Below are positions 1 through 7,386 of a stretch of DNA of 27,591 nt, one piece after another; position 1 is the first letter of the stretch; the number at the start of each line of letters is the position of its first letter. The DNA comes from an uncultured Brevundimonas sp. (GTDB lineage Bacteria > Pseudomonadota > Alphaproteobacteria > Caulobacterales > Caulobacteraceae), in NCBI GenBank assembly GCA_946481425.1, contig CAMLNT010000010.1, positions 1-27,591 of the forward strand, read 5' to 3'. The notes below the pieces were generated by a model. The model saw only the letters and a list, made by a program, of their open reading frames with translations, had not been told where the DNA came from and searched no databases. Position numbers and translations under genes: made by a program.

Positions 1-709
1 GCCACGGCGGAGGCGGCGGCGGGGGCGGAGGCGGCGGAGGCGGCGGGGGCGGCGGGGGCGGAGGCGGCGGCGGCGGCGGCGGCGGGGCCGCAACCTGGCC
101 GAAGCTGTACCGCAGGCCGACGGTCACCGAGTGATCGGTGTAGTCGCCCGTGATCGCACCCGTGCCATCGTCGAACTCGAGTTCCGAGATGTTGAAGTAG
201 CGGTAGGTCAGGTCCAGGTTGGTGCGCGGACCCATCTGCACCGCCAGGCCGGCCAGGCCTTGCCAGGCGAAGCCGCCGTCATCGATCTCGTCGGTGCCGT
301 CGTCCAGGCTCACCGAGCCCCAGCCCACGCCGGCGCCGATGAACGGACGGGCGCGGCCCGAGCCGAAATCGAACAGGGCGTTGAGCATGAAGGACGTGGC
401 GTCCGCCGAGACTTCGTCGGTCGGGGCGATGCCGCCGATCGCTTCGATGTCCTGGTCACGGAAGCCGAGTTCGCCTTCCAGACGGAAGGACGGGTTCAGG
501 CGCGTGCCGAAACGACCGAAGGCGGCCCAGCCGTCGCCCAGCTCGATGTCGGAGTTCACGCACGCGATGGTGCAGAACTCGGCGTCGAAATCGCCGGGCC
601 AATGCCAGCCGATATCACCCGCCACGTACGGGCCGTTGGGCTCGGCCATCGCCGGAGCGCCCGCGACCATTGCGAGGCCGGCAACGCCGGCCAACAGGAC
701 TTTTTTCAT
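1..709 (-). CDS. Outer-membrane beta-barrel protein with polyproline linker (3' end beyond window)
   Basis: Partial gene; the first 236 codons are present. The start ATG (707-709) follows a GGGGAG ribosome site. A signal peptide of about 22 residues (MKKVLLAG..., ending APAMA before EPNG) precedes a beta-barrel of roughly 180 residues. The barrel has alternating hydrophobic strands and typical phrases such as RPFIGAGVGWG, LDLTYRYF and VTVGLRYSFG, as in the OmpA N-terminal barrel / Opa-like porin class. After the last strand (RYSFGQVAA) come 27 uninterrupted prolines and then Trp at the window edge. In Caulobacterales OmpA-family proteins a proline-rich linker commonly joins the barrel to a C-terminal peptidoglycan-binding OmpA domain. 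That domain is predicted here but not seen. A role in tethering the outer membrane to the cell wall is therefore inference; the barrel and signal peptide are direct reading. Confidence 0.88.
   Translation of the reverse strand, partial: MKKVLLAGVAGLAMVAGAPAMAEPNGPYVAGDIGWHWPGDFDAEFCTIACVNSDIELGDGWAAFGRFGTRLNPSFRLEGELGFRDQDIEAIGGIAPTDEVSADATSFMLNALFDFGSGRARPFIGAGVGWGSVSLDDGTDEIDDGGFAWQGLAGLAVQMGPRTNLDLTYRYFNISELEFDDGTGAITGDYTDHSVTVGLRYSFGQVAAPPPPPPPPPPPPPPPPPPPPPPPPPPPW
5..85 (-). repeat. Triplet repeat encoding 27 consecutive prolines
   Basis: On the plus strand this is an NGG triplet run, mostly CGG with some AGG and GGG. Read on the minus strand in the frame of the barrel gene, every codon from 85 down to 5 is CCN. 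The run is flanked by Ala-Ala (86-91) and Trp (2-4). The interruptions by AGG and GGG show it is not a single pure repeat unit, but it is still prone to in-frame length change. Confidence 0.95.
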
Positions 710-835
710 GTGTTCTCCCCTCGCCGACAATCCGGCGATCCTGAAACGCGCAAAGCTTAGCTCGGTTCAGAGAACGAGGAAATATTTTTCCCGCCGCAGG
801 AGACGTGCTCCGGCCTGACGAAACCTGTCGGGCGT
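710..835. other. Intergenic region upstream of the barrel gene
   Basis: 126 bases between the barrel gene start and the stop of the thioredoxin-like gene, both minus strand. It holds an AT-rich imperfect palindrome at 778-791 (arms GGAAA and TTTCC around TATT). On the minus strand there is also a GCTAAGCTT element near 755-763 that resembles the alphaproteobacterial -10 box. A convincing -35 is not visible, so no promoter is called. Confidence 0.35.
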
Positions 836-1726
836 CTAGCGGTAGAAAGTCGTGTCTTCTTCTTGGGTTGCGGTCGGCGCCTCCCGGCGTTCCGCCGGGG
901 GGCGGGCCGGCGCGGCGCCTGGCCGGGCGGCCTCGCGGTCTGCGGGCGAGGTCGGACGGGCGGCCGGCGGGATGGCTGGAAGATCTTCCGCCTGGTCGCC
1001 GGACACATCCGGATACGGCAGGGGCGTGGACGGCGCGTCCGGACCGACCGGGCCGGTCGGGGCCGGCTGGGGCAGGCTGTCGTCGGCGCCCAGGTCATCA
1101 CGGATGAAGGCGAACGAGCGCGCGTCCGAACAGGCGCAGACTTTCAGAAAGCCGTCGGCGTCCCGCCACAGGATCAGCGGATAGGAGGTCGCGCGCACAC
1201 CGGATTCCCGCAGCAGGCTTTCGAGACGCTGCTGGAACTCGCGCCCGGCCTCGACCACCGCCGAGCGCGCCAGGTTGCCGTCCGACGGCGGAATCCCGGC
1301 CGCGGTCCAGTTGCGCGACGGCGTGGCGGTCCAGCGCTGGTAGAGCGTCCAGTCACGCGTCAGCCAGATCTCGGCCACCGTGGCCCGTTCCGCCGCCGTG
1401 GACTGGGCCAGACCCTCGCGGTCCGGACGCGCGATCACGACCACGCGCGGATCGATGCCGGCCGCGCGCAGCAACGGAAATTCGTCGCGCTCGTATTCCC
1501 GGCAGGCTCCGCAGTCCCGCCAGCCCACCAGATAGAGCGGCGCCCCGCCCCCGCCCTCGGACACCCAGCTGGCGGAATCCAGCAGCTCCTGGATTTCGGC
1601 CTGGTTCCGGCTGATGACGGTCGGCTGGAAGCGCGCGTAAAAGGTCCAGTAGGCCCAGTAGCCGCCGGCTGCGACCGCCATGGCGATGACCACCGCCAGG
1701 GCGCTCCAGACGAGGAATTTACGCAT
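836..1726 (-). CDS. Membrane-anchored thioredoxin-fold protein
   Basis: 296 residues. One N-terminal membrane segment (about residues 5-27, then an aromatic WAYWTFYARF stretch) probably anchors the protein with the rest in the periplasm. A thioredoxin-type region follows. It has a CxxC at Cys72-Gly-Ala-Cys75 in the phrase GWRDCGACREYERDEFPLL and a probable cis-proline loop at Thr180-Ser-Tyr-Pro183, followed by the strand LILWRD. A second Cys pair (about residues 197 and 199, CAC) comes soon after. The last 80 residues are Pro/Ala/Arg-rich and probably disordered. The fold suggests a thiol-disulfide role or a redox-inactive derivative, but no substrate can be named. I do not recognise a named family. 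The start lies 9 bases after a weak AAGG; no better start exists. Confidence 0.8.
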   Translation of the reverse strand: MRKFLVWSALAVVIAMAVAAGGYWAYWTFYARFQPTVISRNQAEIQELLDSASWVSEGGGGAPLYLVGWRDCGACREYERDEFPLLRAAGIDPRVVVIARPDREGLAQSTAAERATVAEIWLTRDWTLYQRWTATPSRNWTAAGIPPSDGNLARSAVVEAGREFQQRLESLLRESGVRATSYPLILWRDADGFLKVCACSDARSFAFIRDDLGADDSLPQPAPTGPVGPDAPSTPLPYPDVSGDQAEDLPAIPPAARPTSPADREAARPGAAPARPPAERREAPTATQEEDTTFYR

Positions 1727-1815
1727 GGGGAGGAACCTTCAACGTCAGATCAGGCCAGCATAGCACGCCCAAACCCTTTCCCGACCGCCGACAACCGTCA
1801 AGCGAAGCCCCGGCT

Positions 1816-1929
1816 TCAGTTCAGGGACGCCACATAGGCGACGCCGGCGATCGAGATGAGTCCGACCGCCACGAAGATCGTCCAGAACAGGGCTGGCCGC
1901 CGGGGCGGTCTGGGAGTGCTGCCGGTCAT
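1816..1929 (-). CDS. Possible 37-residue single-pass membrane protein
   Basis: Short ORF, ATG at 1927-1929 and TGA at 1816-1818. The product has a basic Pro/Arg-rich N-terminus (MTGSTPRPPRR), then one clear hydrophobic segment of about 22 residues (LFWTIFVAVGLISIAGVAYVA) and ends Ser-Leu-Asn. An AGGG lies about 7 bases before the ATG. The layout follows the positive-inside pattern of small bitopic membrane proteins. It fills most of the gap between two minus-strand genes and may be co-transcribed with the thioredoxin-like gene. No family is recognised. A longer ORF in another frame over the same bases looks non-coding (Arg-rich, no RBS). Confidence 0.5.
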   Translation of the reverse strand: MTGSTPRPPRRPALFWTIFVAVGLISIAGVAYVASLN

Positions 1930-1994
1930 GCCGAAACCCTAGCCGAGCGGGCCGGCGCCGTCGACGCTGCACGCGCCGACGACCTGGAAGTCCA

Positions 1995-3478
1995 TCAGGC
2001 CATCGTCGGGATGACGAAGGAGCTGTCCGCGTGCTCCAGCTCGCTGTCGGGCCAGCGGGCGGTGACGGTCTTGACCTTGGTCCAGAACTTCACGCCTTCC
2101 ATGCCGTGCTGGTTGGTGTCGCCGAAGGCCGAGCGCTTCCAGCCGCCGAAGGTGTGATAGGCGACCGGCACCGGGATCGGCACATTGATACCTACCATGC
2201 CGACGTTGACCCGGGCGGCGAAGTCGCGGGCCGCGCGGCCGTTCTGGGTGAAGATGGCGACGCCGTTGCCGTACTGGTGCTTGGACGGCAGGGCCAGCGC
2301 CTCTTCAAAGCTGTTGGCGCGCACGATCTGCAGGACCGGGCCGAAGATCTCTTCCTGGTAGGAGCTCATGTCGGGCGTCACGTGGTCGAACAGCGACGGC
2401 CCGACGAAATAGCCGTTCTCGTGGCCCTGCAGCTTGAACCCTCGCCCGTCGACGACCAGCTCGGCGCCGTCCTTGACGCCCTGCTCGATCCAGCCCTCGA
2501 CGCGCGCCTTGTGGGCGCCGGTCACGACCGGGCCGTAGTGGGCGCCGGCGTCGGTCGAGACGCCGACCCTCAGGGTCTCCATCTCGGCGATCATCCGCTC
2601 GCGCAGCTCGTCGGCCGTCTTCTGGCCGACGGGCACCACGACCGGTAGCGCCATGCAGCGCTCGCCCGCCGAGCCGAAGGCGGCGCCGGTCAGGTCCTTG
2701 ATGACCTGGTCCATGTCTGCGTCGGGCAGGCGCCGCCCATGGCCTGGACGCGCTTGCCGTGGCGAGCGCCGGTCTCATAGACGTAGTTGGCGATGTCGGA
2801 CGAACCGACGAAGCTGATGGCGTGAACCTGCGGATGGGTCAGGATGGCGTCAACGGCGGTCTTGTCGCCGTGGACCACGTTCAGCACGCCCTTCGGGGCG
2901 CCGGCTTCCATCATCAGCTCTGCCAGACGCACCGGCACCGACGGATCGCGCTCTGACGGCTTGAGGATGAAGGTGTTGCCCACCGCGATGGCCACGCCGA
3001 ACATCCACATCGGGATCATGCCCGGGAAGTTGAACGGGGTGATGCCGGCGACCACGCCCAGCGGCTGGCGCATGGAATAGACGTCGATACCGGGACCGGC
3101 GCCCCAGGTGTACTCACCCTTGACCGCATGCGGGATGCCGCAGGCGAACTCGATGACCTCCAGGCCCCGCTGGATGTCGCCCTTGGCGTCGGCGATGACC
3201 TTGCCGTGCTCGGCCGACAGCATGGCCGCCAGTTCGTCCATGTTCGCCTCGACCAGGCGCTTGAACTCAAACATCACCCGCGCGCGGCGCTGCGGATTGA
3301 CCTGCGACCAATCCGCGAACGCCGCCTGGGCGGCCTGGACGGCGCGGTCGACCTCGCCTTCGGTCGCCAGCTGGACGCGGGCCTGAACCTCGCCGGTGTT
3401 CGGGTCCATCACGTCGCCGAAGCGGCCCGACGCCCCGGTGAAGCTGGCGCCGTCGATGAAGTGATGGATGTCGCGCAT
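1995..3478 (-). pseudogene. mmsA: Methylmalonate-semialdehyde dehydrogenase (CoA-acylating), frameshifted
   Basis: The enzyme normally turns methylmalonate or malonate semialdehyde into propionyl- or acetyl-CoA in valine and myo-inositol breakdown. The first 250 codons (start MRDIHHFIDG, ATG 3476-3478) are normal, with NAD-site phrases TPFNFPG, LKPSERDP and SFVGSS. After ...VQAMGGA (codon 250) the frame shifts and stops at 2690. The family sequence resumes in another frame at 2728 (a partial ATG, then codons for Pro-Asp-Ala-Asp). It runs to the C-terminus, includes the catalytic Cys in SAGERCMA and ends VIPTMA. The family norm at this point is AMGGAKNHxxxMPDAD, so six codons plus one base (19 nt) are missing. 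Adding 19 to the 1484 bases present gives 500 codons plus stop, the usual length. Either a real inactivating deletion or a sequencing/assembly error. Confidence 0.87.
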
Positions 3479-3648
3479 GGCCGAATAGTCCTCGGTTACT
3501 GGTGCTCGAAGCAAAGTTCGGCGGCGGTTTAGCCCCTTGTCGCCCGCTTCGCCAGCACACCTTCCATAACGTCGCTATGCAAGCGGTCCGCCCTCTGATT
3601 ATGTCGCGCAGGGTTCGCGCCCGTCCGGGCGCGAGGGGAGCGAGCTTC
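3479..3648. promoter_or_regulatory. Divergent intergenic region, mmsA / ion channel
   Basis: 170 bases that must contain the promoters of both divergent genes. I could not fix a clear -35/-10 pair on either strand. Just before the channel start there is a perfect hairpin: CGCGCCC (3616-3622), loop GTCC, GGGCGCG (3627-3633). It abuts the ribosome site AGGGGAG (3634-3640) and could influence translation of the channel. Confidence 0.4.
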
Positions 3649-5550
3649 ATGAGCACACAGGCCACCACCGCGCGTCGGCTGCGCTATGCGTTCGACAAGT
3701 CCATGGCGGCCGGCCCGATCGCCCTCGTGGGCTGGCTGGCGCTGGTGACCCTGGTCGTGATCCTGTTCGCGTCCGTCGTCCTGTCCCTCACCCACTGGGG
3801 CTCCGACGAGGGTTGGGGCTTCTTCGAGTCCCTGTGGCAGTCTCTGATGCGGACCATGGACGCCGGCACGGTCGCGGGCGACAGCGGCTGGGCCTTCCGC
3901 GGCCTGAACCTGTTCGTCACCTTCGTCGGCATCCTGGTCTTTTCGGCCCTGATCTCGATCATCTCGGCCGCTCTGGACAGTGCGCTCGAGTCGCTGCGCA
4001 AGGGCCGCTCTCAGGTGCTGGAGACCGACCAGACGATCATCCTCAACTGGTCGCCCTCGATCTTCGACATCATCAAGGAGCTCTGCATCGCCAAGGACAG
4101 CGAGACCAAGCCCCGCATCGTGATCCTCGCCGACAAGGACAAGGTCGAGATGGAGGACGAGATCGCTGCCAAGGTGGGCCCCACCGGCAAGGTCCAGATC
4201 ATCTGCCGGTCCGGCGATCCGACCGACCTGTTCGATCTGTCTCTGGCCAACCCCGAGACCTGCCGCTCGATCATCGTCCTGTCGCCGGAAGAGGCCTCCG
4301 ATCCGGACTCCAACGTCATCAAGACAGTCCTCGCCCTGACCAACGACCCCAAGCGCCGCGCCGAGCGCTACCAGATCGCCGCCGAGCTCCGCGACAGCCG
4401 CAACGCCGATGTCGCCCGCATCGTCGGCGGCGACGAGGTTCAACTGGTGCTGGCCGACGACCTGATCAGCCGCATCGTGGTCCACTCCAGCCGCCAGAGC
4501 GGCCTGTCAGCCGTCTACTCCGAACTGCTCGATTTCGACGGTTGCGAAATCTACACCTGCGCCCAGCCGGCCCTGGTGGGCATGACCTACGGCGAGGCGC
4601 TCAGCGCCTATGACCAGAGCGCGGTCCTGGGAATCTGCGACGCCGAGGGCCGCGTCAAGCTGAACCCGCCGGCCTCCACCCTCATCACCGAGGGCGACCA
4701 GATCATCATCGTGGCCGAGGACGACACCGCCATCCGCATCAGTCCGCCCCCCGAGGGCGCGGTCAATGAAGAGGCGATTCTCAAGCCCCGAGCCCAGCGC
4801 CGAAAGGCCGAGCGTATCCTGATCCTCGGCTGGAACCGGCGCGGCGCCATGATCGCCCGCGAACTGTCCCGCTTCGTCAAACCGGGCTCTTTGCTGACCG
4901 TCGCGGCCGACACGCCCGATCTCTGCGACGAGGTCGCCGCGCTCGACCTGCCGAGCGGCAACCTGAAGGTCGAATGCAAGGTCATCGACACCAGCCAGGC
5001 CGCCGCCATGGAGGGGCTGGATGCGCCCAGCTACGACAGCGTCATGGTGCTCGGCTATTCAGACACCATGGAGCCGCAGCAGGCGGACACCCGCACCCTG
5101 ATCACCCTGCTGCACCTGCGCCGCATCGCCGAGCGCGCCGGCGTCCATGTCGGCGTCGTCTCGGAGATGACCGATGTGCGCAACCGCGAACTTGCCGAGG
5201 TCACTCGCGCCGATGACTTCGTCGTGTCCAACAAGCTGGTCAGCCTGATGCTCGCGCAGGCCTCCGAGAACGAACGCCTGTCGGCGATCTTCGAGGACCT
5301 GCTCGATGAGGAGGGCTCGGAGTTCTACATGCGCCCGGTCGGCGACTACGCCGACATCTCCGAGCCGCTGAACTTCTACACTCTGCTCGAATCCGCCCGC
5401 CGACGCGGCGAGACCGCCATCGGCTATCGCCGTCGCCGCGAGGACCAGCCCGGCGACCGCAACATGGGCGGGGTCGTGGTCAATCCCGACAAGCGCGAGA
5501 CCCTGCTGTTCCAGCCCGAGGACCGCCTGATCGTCCTGGCCGAGGGCTAG
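3649..5550 (+). CDS. CASTOR/POLLUX-like ion channel with two RCK (TrkA-N) domains
   Basis: 633 residues from ATG 3649, which follows GGGGAG at a good distance. The same frame is open back to 3502, but those upstream codons have no good ribosome site. Layout: short cytoplasmic N-terminus, first membrane helix about 23-47, re-entrant pore loop with filter-like MDAGTVAGD (70-78), second membrane helix about 86-108, then two nucleotide-binding regulator-of-conductance domains. The first starts near QTIILNWSPSIFDII (129 onward). The second starts near ERILILGWNRRGAMIARELS (just past residue 380). The pore sequence and the split RCK domains resemble the plant CASTOR/POLLUX (DMI1) family and its bacterial relatives rather than classical TVGYG potassium channels. 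Ion selectivity cannot be read from sequence. Monocistronic; it ends 6 bases from the convergent SDR gene with no visible terminator between them. Confidence 0.85.
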   Translation: MSTQATTARRLRYAFDKSMAAGPIALVGWLALVTLVVILFASVVLSLTHWGSDEGWGFFESLWQSLMRTMDAGTVAGDSGWAFRGLNLFVTFVGILVFSALISIISAALDSALESLRKGRSQVLETDQTIILNWSPSIFDIIKELCIAKDSETKPRIVILADKDKVEMEDEIAAKVGPTGKVQIICRSGDPTDLFDLSLANPETCRSIIVLSPEEASDPDSNVIKTVLALTNDPKRRAERYQIAAELRDSRNADVARIVGGDEVQLVLADDLISRIVVHSSRQSGLSAVYSELLDFDGCEIYTCAQPALVGMTYGEALSAYDQSAVLGICDAEGRVKLNPPASTLITEGDQIIIVAEDDTAIRISPPPEGAVNEEAILKPRAQRRKAERILILGWNRRGAMIARELSRFVKPGSLLTVAADTPDLCDEVAALDLPSGNLKVECKVIDTSQAAAMEGLDAPSYDSVMVLGYSDTMEPQQADTRTLITLLHLRRIAERAGVHVGVVSEMTDVRNRELAEVTRADDFVVSNKLVSLMLAQASENERLSAIFEDLLDEEGSEFYMRPVGDYADISEPLNFYTLLESARRRGETAIGYRRRREDQPGDRNMGGVVVNPDKRETLLFQPEDRLIVLAEG

Positions 5551-5556
5551 GACCGG

Positions 5557-6537
5557 CTAGCTGTTCGGCCCGCCCACCACCGGCAGGATCTCGCCCGAGA
5601 TGTAGGAGGCGCTCTGCGGCGAGGCCAGGAAGACGAAGGCCGGAGCGATCTCTTCCGGCTGGGCCGGACGCCCCATGGCCACGCTGGCGCCGAACTTCGA
5701 AATCCCCTCGCGGTCCTTGTCGGCCGGGTTGAGCGGCGTCCACACCGGTCCCGGCGCCACGGCGTTCACGCGGATGCCCTTGTCGATCAACTGGCCCGCC
5801 AGGCTCATCGTGAAGGCGTGGATGCCGCCCTTGGTCATGGAATAGTCGAGCAGCATCTTCTGCCCCTCGATGCCGGTCACCGACCCGGTGTTGATGATCG
5901 ACGACCCCGGCTTCATGTGCGGCACAGCCTCCCGGCTCAGCATGACCATTCCCGCCAGATTGGTCTGGATCGTGCGCTGCAGATGCTCGTCGGTGAGGTC
6001 GGCGATATCGTTAGCGTGCTCCTGGAAGGCCGCATTGTTGACCAGCACGTCCAGCCGCCCGAAGGCCTTGATCGTCACGTCGACCGCCTTCTTCGCAAAG
6101 CCCGGCTCGGCGATGTCACCCGAGATTAGCACGCACTCCCGCCCCTCGGCCTCGACCGCACGTTTGGTCTCCTCGGCGTCCCGGGTCTCGTTCAGATAGG
6201 CGCAGACGATATCGCAGCCTTCCCGCGCGAACAGCACCGCCACCGCCCGGCCGATGCCCGAGTCCGCCCCGGTGATCAGGGCTGCGAACCCTTCGAGCTT
6301 GCCCGAGCCCTGCCAGTAGGGCGCCTCGTACATAGGCTTCAGCTCAAGATCGGCCTCGAGCCCCGGCTTCTTCAAATGCTGCTTCGGCAGCGGCGGGACC
6401 GGATATTCGCGGGCGCCGGCCTGCATGGGCCGGGGCTTGCCGTCTCCGTTCTCGTCCTGAGCATCCTTGCGGTCGATCCCTGCCTGGATCTTGCGCTCCT
6501 CGCGGGCGGCTTCGGCGGCGTGCTGATCGACGGCCAT
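5557..6537 (-). CDS. SDR-family oxidoreductase, YhdF/YghA (stress protein 39) type
   Basis: 326 residues. An 80-residue hydrophilic N-terminal extension (with PVPPLPKQHLKKPG) precedes a Rossmann domain, the layout of the YhdF/YghA/GSP39 group. Visible motifs are the cofactor loop TGADSGIG (89-96), NNAA (167-170), catalytic Ser219 in NTGSVTG, and Tyr232/Lys236 in DYSMTKGG. The substrate is unknown. The family uses NAD(P)H on aldehydes or ketones and is often part of general stress regulons. Start ATG at 6535-6537 with GGAG about 8 bases upstream. Last gene of a three-gene minus-strand operon, 26 bases after the small unknown gene; probably transcribed from the EcfG promoter at 7362-7386. Confidence 0.9.
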   Translation of the reverse strand: MAVDQHAAEAAREERKIQAGIDRKDAQDENGDGKPRPMQAGAREYPVPPLPKQHLKKPGLEADLELKPMYEAPYWQGSGKLEGFAALITGADSGIGRAVAVLFAREGCDIVCAYLNETRDAEETKRAVEAEGRECVLISGDIAEPGFAKKAVDVTIKAFGRLDVLVNNAAFQEHANDIADLTDEHLQRTIQTNLAGMVMLSREAVPHMKPGSSIINTGSVTGIEGQKMLLDYSMTKGGIHAFTMSLAGQLIDKGIRVNAVAPGPVWTPLNPADKDREGISKFGASVAMGRPAQPEEIAPAFVFLASPQSASYISGEILPVVGGPNS

Positions 6538-6563
6538 GCGGCTTCTCCAGTTTTGGTTGCGTC

Positions 6564-6764
6564 CTAGACGCGGTTCAGCGCGATCTCATCGGACCAGCCG
6601 TAGAGCAGGTCCAGACCGGCCGTCTCGGCCAGCTCCACCGCGGCTTCATAGGATGGGAAGCGGCCCATGCGCCGTCGTGTTCCGCCCAGGTCGCAGTCTA
6701 TCTGGAACGTCGACCGGTCCGGGAAATCCGGGGACACCATCCGGACAATACGCGCATCGAACAT
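6564..6764 (-). CDS. Unknown 66-residue protein in stress operon
   Basis: Small soluble-looking protein starting MFDARIVRMVS, with a C-terminal alpha-helical part (FPSYEAAVELAETAGLDLLYGW). No signal peptide or membrane segment. Nothing I recognise by name. It begins 7 bases after the hemerythrin stop and ends 26 bases before the SDR start, so it should share their transcript and perhaps their stress function. No strong Shine-Dalgarno sequence is visible; translation may be coupled to the upstream gene. Confidence 0.75.
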   Translation of the reverse strand: MFDARIVRMVSPDFPDRSTFQIDCDLGGTRRRMGRFPSYEAAVELAETAGLDLLYGWSDEIALNRV

Positions 6765-6771
6765 GTGACCG

Positions 6772-7329
6772 TCAGGCGCCCCGCAGTTCCCCGCCCTTGC
6801 CGAGCTTGACGAGCGCGCTGTCGCTCGGGCCGCCCTGAAGCGTGCGAGGTTCCGCCGGCTTGCCGGACTGGAACTCCTCCATGGCCGACGCCTTGCGTTC
6901 CCGCATGCGGTCGGCCAAGGCGTCCATATCGAGGCCTGCCGCGCGGGCCTGCGCGAACAACCCCTCGACGTATTTCTCCTCTTCCTCGACGTGGTGCTCG
7001 ATCATCTCCGACAGCACCTTGACCTTGGCGTCGTAGAAGTCGTCTTCGGGTCCGGACGTCTCGATCTCGTTGATCATCAGCTTGGCGCTGTCGTGTTCGA
7101 CGTAGGCCTCGTCGAGATCGTCGCCGTCGACGCGGTCTCGGCACGCGGGATAGAAGATTTCTTCCTCGATCGTGGCGTGGACCTTCAGCTCCAGGCACGC
7201 CTGCTGGGCAAGCTCGCGCTTGCGGTCTGGCGACCGCGCCTTTTCGAAGGCTGCGAAAATCTCCTCGACCTTGCGGTGATCGGCCTTGAGCATGGCCACC
7301 GCGTCCATCTCTTCATAGGTCTGAGCCAT
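6772..7329 (-). CDS. Hemerythrin-domain protein
   Basis: 185 residues. The start ATG at 7327-7329 follows a perfect GGAGGAAAACG ribosome site; in-frame codons further upstream cross the promoter and are discarded. Iron-ligand pattern of HHE hemerythrins: His18 (KADHRK), His51 and Glu55 (KVHATIEEE), His79 (VEHD), His112/His113 and Glu117 (EHHVEEEE). Such proteins bind a di-iron centre and oxygen, nitric oxide or peroxide; the exact ligand here is unknown. The C-terminal 40 residues are hydrophilic and low in structure. First gene of the hemerythrin / 66-residue protein / SDR operon. Confidence 0.92.
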   Translation of the reverse strand: MAQTYEEMDAVAMLKADHRKVEEIFAAFEKARSPDRKRELAQQACLELKVHATIEEEIFYPACRDRVDGDDLDEAYVEHDSAKLMINEIETSGPEDDFYDAKVKVLSEMIEHHVEEEEKYVEGLFAQARAAGLDMDALADRMRERKASAMEEFQSGKPAEPRTLQGGPSDSALVKLGKGGELRGA

Positions 7330-7361
7330 CGTTTTCCTCCGGTCTGGATTACGGCGGGAAA

Positions 7362-7386
7362 AACGATATCCCCTGAGGTCGGTTCC
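7362..7386 (-). promoter_or_regulatory. EcfG-type general stress sigma-factor promoter
   Basis: On the minus strand the sequence is GGAAC (7386-7382), 16 bases, CGTT (7365-7362). This exactly fits the consensus GGAAC-N16/17-CGTT recognised by EcfG/SigT sigma factors in alphaproteobacteria. It ends 33 bases before the hemerythrin ATG, leaving room for a short leader with the GGAGG site. Confidence 0.85.

Noticed and set aside
1..85. Left-edge repeat as a CRISPR or satellite array.
   Set aside because: The period is three bases without spacers, and in the barrel gene's frame it encodes proline only, so it is a coding linker.
1745..1972. 75-codon minus-strand frame starting MQRRRRRPARLG.
   Set aside because: Arg-rich shadow-like composition and no ribosome site; the 37-codon frame inside it has a better start and a clear membrane helix.
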